From positions 1 to 11,189 of the forward strand of contig CALGIY010000048.1 of the NCBI GenBank assembly GCA_937914965.1: 11,189 nucleotides of DNA, written 5' to 3'. The stretch comes from an uncultured Thermoanaerobacteraceae bacterium (GTDB taxonomy: Bacteria; Bacillota; DSM-12270; Thermacetogeniales; Thermacetogeniaceae). Shown here piece by piece: positions 7,569 through 11,189 of this stretch. Each line of letters opens with the position of its first letter. Position 1 is the stretch's first letter. The notes below the pieces were generated by a model that was not told the origin of the DNA, did no database searches, and saw only the letters and a program-made list of their open reading frames with translations. The position numbers were made by a program, and so were the translations under genes.

Positions 7569-8063
7569 GTGGTATGGGTATTGTTCCCTGAAAATATGCC
7601 GGTATTAGCAGTACCACCGGGTTGTTATATAACTATTATTGATTTTAAAGAAAATGAAGAGATGTTGTACGACTATAAAAACTTACTTTTTATTTCTCAG
7701 GGGATAAAAGCACATAGGGTACTTCAGAAAATAAAAAATATGCTGATATCCCGACCTATTTTTAAAGTTAAATTCAGTGGCACAGGAAAGGTTGGACTTA
7801 TAAGCGGGGGTGCACTCCACTCTATTGCGTTAAATAATGAAAATTCTGTATTTGTCAAATTGGGTAATTTGGTATCCTTACCGACTACGGCTAGGTGGGA
7901 ACTGTGTACATACGGTAATGAGTTGGCTGTACAAAATGGTGGTTTACATTACCAGATTACTGGAACTGGTAACATATTAATAGAAGCGATCTCTTCAAGA
8001 GAATATATCCAGCAAATGCAGAGGGAAACAGATGTTATTGGTACCTTACCCAATAGCAAGTGA
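7569..8063 (+). CDS. AIM24-like protein, probably a truncated remnant
   Basis: 164 residues from a GTG at 7569. The segment FKVKFSGTGKVGLISGG (about 65-81), then FVKLGNLVSLP, then HYQITGTGNILIEAI near the end, has the spaced Gly-x-Gly beta-strand pattern of the AIM24 (formerly DUF124/TIGR00266) beta-prism fold, a family of unknown biochemical role. No signal peptide, transmembrane segment or catalytic site is seen. The frame is open upstream to a TGA at 7542-7544, and no good ribosome site precedes the GTG or the ATG at 7596; with the short length this suggests loss of the N-terminal part. Its last codons (after about IQQMQRE) coincide with the start of the DinG-like fragment and a GC rise, so the C-terminus may be replaced too. 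It is clearly AT-rich relative to the flanking defence genes, on the opposite strand, and lacks room for its own promoter. Confidence is in the family resemblance rather than expression. Confidence 0.55.
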   Translation: MVWVLFPENMPVLAVPPGCYITIIDFKENEEMLYDYKNLLFISQGIKAHRVLQKIKNMLISRPIFKVKFSGTGKVGLISGGALHSIALNNENSVFVKLGNLVSLPTTARWELCTYGNELAVQNGGLHYQITGTGNILIEAISSREYIQQMQRETDVIGTLPNSK

Positions 8064-8343
8064 TCCTCTTTACCAAGGGCTATGCAAACAAGCAGAAAGA
8101 AACGGGTTAGATCCAAACCGAGCGGTTACTCTACCTACTATGCTGACTGCCCTACAGCAAGGGAGTGGAAGGCTAATCCGACAGGAAAAAGACAGCGGGG
8201 TAATCGCCCTGCTGGACAAGCGAGCCTGGCGTCCCAGTTTTCAGGACTTGGTGAAAAGACACCTGCCACCAGCCCCGTGGACTCAAAATTTGGATTCAGT
8301 AGATAATTGGTTTAAATTAAAAGAAAAAAACAAAGCTATCTAG
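8032..8343 (+). pseudogene. C-terminal fragment of a DinG-family helicase
   Basis: 103 residues from an ATG at 8032, matching only the end of DinG/XPD-like SF2 helicases. VPYPIASDPLYQ corresponds to the family's LPFPxPSDP segment. PTMLTALQQGSGRLIRQ (about 35-51) is the conserved motif VI with its arginine fingers, followed by KDSGVIALLDKR and the LPPAPW end. Walker A, the DEAH box and the iron-sulfur region are all absent, so this cannot be a working helicase. Family similarity stops just upstream of the ATG, where the sequence changes to the AT-rich AIM24-like gene; the junction is near 8020-8035. An AGAGGG lies 8 bases before the ATG, so a short peptide could still be made. The fragment has higher GC than the preceding gene, consistent with a different origin. 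Confidence 0.75.
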
Positions 8344-8778
8344 TAAATGATACTAAGCGCCTGGATAAAACTCGAAGTTGCATGGGAGCCTCTTTGGGGG
8401 CTCCCGTTGCTATTTTCTCGAAAACTATCGCCACAGCAACTGGTAAATATATGAGATCTATTTTTCTTATTCTAGCCTTGCTTATCGCTATGATGAGGAG
8501 GCTGTAAGGGCAGCGGTACCAGGTATTTCCCCTTCCCTTGATCATTCTCACCGAAGGAAAAGGTGAAGCCACCGAAACGGAAATTGCTGCGGTAGCTACA
8601 AGTAAATAGTGCTACATGGTCCATGATGATAAAGGTGTAGATGGTGACAGTAAACTGGGAATTATTGGACGATAAATTGAGAAGGCGTTAGTCACCTAGG
8701 AACTGGTTCACCAACGGCGCTCTAAAGAACTATACGTGGTTGGCAAAAACCTTTCCTGGGATTCTCACCCGCTATGTA
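8344..8778. other. 435-bp region without a convincing gene
   Basis: Lies between the convergent ends of the DinG-like fragment (plus) and the helicase-nuclease (minus). On the plus strand, ATG 8382 opens a 41-codon frame with a hydrophobic end (MRSIFLILALLIAMMRRL) but no ribosome site. Further on, coding-like peptides occur in different frames: DEEAVRAAVPGISPSL near 8490-8545, then ILTEGKGEATETEIAAVATSK ending with TAG near 8610. This is what a frameshifted, decayed gene would leave, but I do not recognise the family. It also holds the hairpin at 8384-8405. Confidence 0.4.
8384..8405 (+). terminator. hairpin, weak terminator candidate
   Basis: GGGAGCC (8384-8390) and GGCTCCC (8399-8405) form a perfect 7-bp GC-rich stem with an 8-base loop, shortly after the stop of the DinG-like fragment. 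The following GTTGCTATTTTC is only modestly T-rich. On the minus strand, following the helicase gene, the hairpin is also without a clean T-run. Confidence 0.3.
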
Positions 8779-11189
8779 TCACAACTTAGCCCGATAGCTC
8801 CCGTCACCCATGTCACCTGCCGCCCTTGTCAGAGAACCGACCGGCTGGATACAAGTCTGCTTCGGTTCGATCCCCATCTCATCGAGTGTCTCCCACAGCG
8901 GTTCCATTGCCTTTTGACGGTTGCGGTAGAAAGAACTGCCCCTAACCCTCCAGAATTTCCAGCCCGCCCTTTCCAGGACCATCTGCCGCTCTCTATCCTC
9001 TTCCCACTTATCGATACCATGCCACTTATCGCCATCACACTCCACAGCAAGTCTTGCCCGAATCCCCTCAACAACCAGGTCTATCCGGTAATGCTTACTC
9101 GGAGTCCCAACCATAACCTGGGGTCTAACAGCATAGCCACGGGCAGCGAGAAGGCGGTAAACATCCCTTTCAAAACCTGATTCAAATAGATGCTCGACTT
9201 CTTCTTCCTCTCTAACAACCCGAACCGGATCCAAATAGTATTGTAAGAGTTGGGCACGCATACAATTGGGATTGAGGTCATCAAGGTTCACCGAATGGAA
9301 CAGCCACATTTGATCCCGCCCACGGCTAGCTGCCACATTAAAGCGCTGCATATGAGAACGCTTCGTCAGTGCCCCGATGCGCATGTTAGAAGCCGAAACC
9401 AAGGAAAGAAAGATAACATCCCGCTCATCCCCCTGGAAGGCATAGGCATTCCCACAGATGATCTGGCGGTCCAACATTTCCACTTCTCCCAGTTCTTCTC
9501 TCAAAAGTTCTTCTATCAGCTGAGCTTGATAGTCACCTTGCAAGGAAATCATACCCATTGTTTTCCCTTCATACTCCGGCTTCCCGCAGCATTCCACCAC
9601 CTTAGCCACCAAAGCCTTGGCCTCAGGCTCATTGATTGCCCCGATGGCATCTTCATCCCTCCAGCCATCGGGAACATACACAGCAGCAACTGGTGGTTCC
9701 AGCATCTCAGAGCGCTCAGGGATCCGTAGGGGGCGTATCTCACCACCGTACATCAAATCGTTGCTGAACTGTATGATTTCCGGTACCGAACGAAAGTGCT
9801 CTTTCAACATTAAATGGCCGGGGAAAATAATTTGTGCTATATCAAAAAGGCTGGTCTGGAGGTCAAGCCTTTCAGCCTGGGGGATCCCCTGGAGGTACCG
9901 CTCCATAAGCTGATGCACCTGAGACTGCTCGATGCCTATGGATTCAGGGCTGATTTGGTTGTCATCGCCAACGATCACAGCTTTCTCCGCCTTATACAGT
10001 AGTGATAGAGCGAATATATCGCTTTGGCTGCTTTCGTCCACGATTATTACATCAAAACGCTCTCCGTCAGGAGGGAAATTCTCCAGCACACGGTGAACAG
10101 GCATGATCCACACCGGAACTGCTTCTCGCGCAACCTGCATTTCCTTCCGGGCCTGCTGGCGGTACCTGTCAGCATACTTACCAGTCCCTTTCCCTATTCT
10201 TTTAATTATTTGAACCCAGGCAAAGAGACTGCGCTTCTGAGTATCGGTTACCCGGGCCAACAGGTGAAACCATACTTGTTTGGCGACCAGTTCAGTCAGT
10301 AATTTGGCTTCCCTCTGCCGTTCTCGCACCAGTTGAGCCTCAATCTCCTCGCTGTTACACTCACGTTCCAGGAAGTTCAGCCATGTCGCTGCACACTTCC
10401 ACATCCACGCCTTCCTCCACTCTGACGGAGGAAATAGTGGTACCCCCCTCCCGCCTTCGGCATGGATAGAGTCAGTCCAACGGGGAGCCACAGTACGCAG
10501 CCTGTCGAGCATCGTTTTCATCTCTTCCAGCAGTGGTCCTAAAGCCTTAATTCGGTGGAGTTCATCGATGGCAGCCACCCAGCTGCTGGGGTCCCTCTTA
10601 TCTAAAGCTTTGAGTAATTGATCCCAGGAAGGGTGCATCTTCTTTCCATCGGCACCACTACACGATGTGGTAAGATAATCCCGCAGGCCAACAAAATAAC
10701 TTTGGAACTGACCGAGTTCATACCTGACTTTGGCGGCCTCAAAGGTATTAGCCAAGGCCAGAAGCCAATCAGGGTCAGTCCAGGCCCGCCAGCTGGAACC
10801 GAGATACCTCCCGGCACCTTCTGAAAGGGATGAACATAACTCTACCCAATCCAAGGCTGTATCAATCATCCGGAGAAAATCTTCTGCAGAAGCAGCCAAG
10901 CGGCGGGGAGAAAGAGACGCATCCAGAGATGGTCCCTCGGCATCAGCAAGGGTATTATTCCACAGGGTAACCAGCCCTTCGGCCATTTCCGCCCGCTCAA
11001 CAGCCAGCAGCAGCAGATCGACATCGGTTACCTGGCGGATCGGCATCCCGTCAACAAAACTTTCCCCGATTAATCGGGAGAATTCCCGTCCTGAGATGTG
11101 AAGGAACCACCAATTCAACCTGGCTCCACTTTCCATCCTGGCCCGGAGTGCCACAAGTTGACTCTTTAGTATGGGAATGCTCATCCCCT
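8779..11189 (-). CDS. SF1 (UPF1/DNA2-like) helicase with C-terminal Vsr/DUF559-like nuclease, N-terminus outside window
   Basis: Predicted ATP-dependent DNA or RNA helicase fused to a PD-(D/E)XK/Vsr-like nuclease, a build common in defence islands. Positions are counted from the first methionine in view (11184); the frame continues past the edge, so this is not taken as the true start. Residues 1-370 form the long helical insertion typical between motifs I and II. Then come motif II VDESSQSD (382-389), motif III VGDDNQISP (405-413), motif IV LKEHFRS (460-466), motif V YAFQGDERDVIFLSLV (581-596) and motif VI RFNVAASRGRD (614-624). Walker A is not in the window. The nuclease domain (about 670-757) shows FERDVYRLL (E672), YRIDLVV (D702), AVECDGDKWH (E715, D717) and GWKFWRVRGSSFYRN; its acidic residues appear intact. 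About 45 residues of poorly conserved tail follow. The gene is separated from the Wadjet operon by the patchwork region and is presumably its own transcription unit. Substrate and pathway are unknown. Confidence 0.85.
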   Translation of the reverse strand, partial: GMSIPILKSQLVALRARMESGARLNWWFLHISGREFSRLIGESFVDGMPIRQVTDVDLLLLAVERAEMAEGLVTLWNNTLADAEGPSLDASLSPRRLAASAEDFLRMIDTALDWVELCSSLSEGAGRYLGSSWRAWTDPDWLLALANTFEAAKVRYELGQFQSYFVGLRDYLTTSCSGADGKKMHPSWDQLLKALDKRDPSSWVAAIDELHRIKALGPLLEEMKTMLDRLRTVAPRWTDSIHAEGGRGVPLFPPSEWRKAWMWKCAATWLNFLERECNSEEIEAQLVRERQREAKLLTELVAKQVWFHLLARVTDTQKRSLFAWVQIIKRIGKGTGKYADRYRQQARKEMQVAREAVPVWIMPVHRVLENFPPDGERFDVIIVDESSQSDIFALSLLYKAEKAVIVGDDNQISPESIGIEQSQVHQLMERYLQGIPQAERLDLQTSLFDIAQIIFPGHLMLKEHFRSVPEIIQFSNDLMYGGEIRPLRIPERSEMLEPPVAAVYVPDGWRDEDAIGAINEPEAKALVAKVVECCGKPEYEGKTMGMISLQGDYQAQLIEELLREELGEVEMLDRQIICGNAYAFQGDERDVIFLSLVSASNMRIGALTKRSHMQRFNVAASRGRDQMWLFHSVNLDDLNPNCMRAQLLQYYLDPVRVVREEEEVEHLFESGFERDVYRLLAARGYAVRPQVMVGTPSKHYRIDLVVEGIRARLAVECDGDKWHGIDKWEEDRERQMVLERAGWKFWRVRGSSFYRNRQKAMEPLWETLDEMGIEPKQTCIQPVGSLTRAAGDMGDGSYRAKL

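Noticed and set aside
8082..8306. Plus-strand 74-codon open frame
   Set aside because: It is a shifted frame of the DinG-like fragment, whose own frame carries motif VI.
8336..8572. Minus-strand 78-codon open frame
   Set aside because: No ribosome site, no recognisable domain, and it spans the GC-rich hairpin at 8384-8405; probably chance in a decayed region.
1..11189. CRISPR arrays, tRNA, rRNA and insertion sequences with transposase
   Set aside because: No regularly spaced repeats, cloverleaf-like sequence, rRNA signature or transposase-like frame was seen when reading both strands by eye.

Overview
The window looks like part of a bacterial defence island, probably from a low- to mid-GC Gram-positive of the Clostridia/Peptococcaceae kind. 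That guess rests on strong purine-rich Shine-Dalgarno sites, TTG and GTG start choices, roughly half GC in the main genes, and the style of the proteins. No rRNA, tRNA or housekeeping marker is present to confirm it. Nearly all intact coding is on the minus strand, so transcription runs from high to low coordinates.

Layout, right to left. (1) 8779-11189: the C-terminal 800 or so residues of an SF1 (UPF1/DNA2-like) helicase carrying a C-terminal Vsr/DUF559-like nuclease domain; its N-terminus with the Walker A motif lies beyond the right edge. (2) 7199-8778: a 1.6-kb patchwork with a different, partly AT-rich composition. It holds the tail of a DUF697-like membrane protein (minus), an AIM24-like protein that is probably a fragment (plus), the last ~100 codons of a DinG-type helicase (plus), and about 435 bp of decayed sequence. 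(3) 7015-7198: upstream region of the next operon, with a near-perfect 11-bp inverted repeat. (4) 1-7014: a four-gene Wadjet (Jet) system in the order jetD-jetA-jetB-jetC, with jetC running off the left edge.

The Wadjet genes encode an SMC-type DNA surveillance machine. JetC is the long SMC ATPase: Walker A at its N-terminus, two coiled-coil arms and a hinge are visible. JetA is the kleisin-like partner, JetB the small winged-helix (MukE/KITE-like) subunit, and JetD the Toprim nuclease that cuts. Established work on Wadjet shows that the complex extrudes loops on small circular DNA and cleaves it, blocking plasmid transformation. jetA/jetB overlap by ATGA and jetB/jetC overlap by 14 bases, so these three are translationally coupled. 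jetD is separated from jetA by 125 bases, which contain a plausible internal promoter.

No CRISPR array, tRNA, complete insertion sequence or wholly new system was found. The most interesting points are the Wadjet gene order, the mosaic of truncated genes between two defence loci, and the inverted repeat upstream of jetD.
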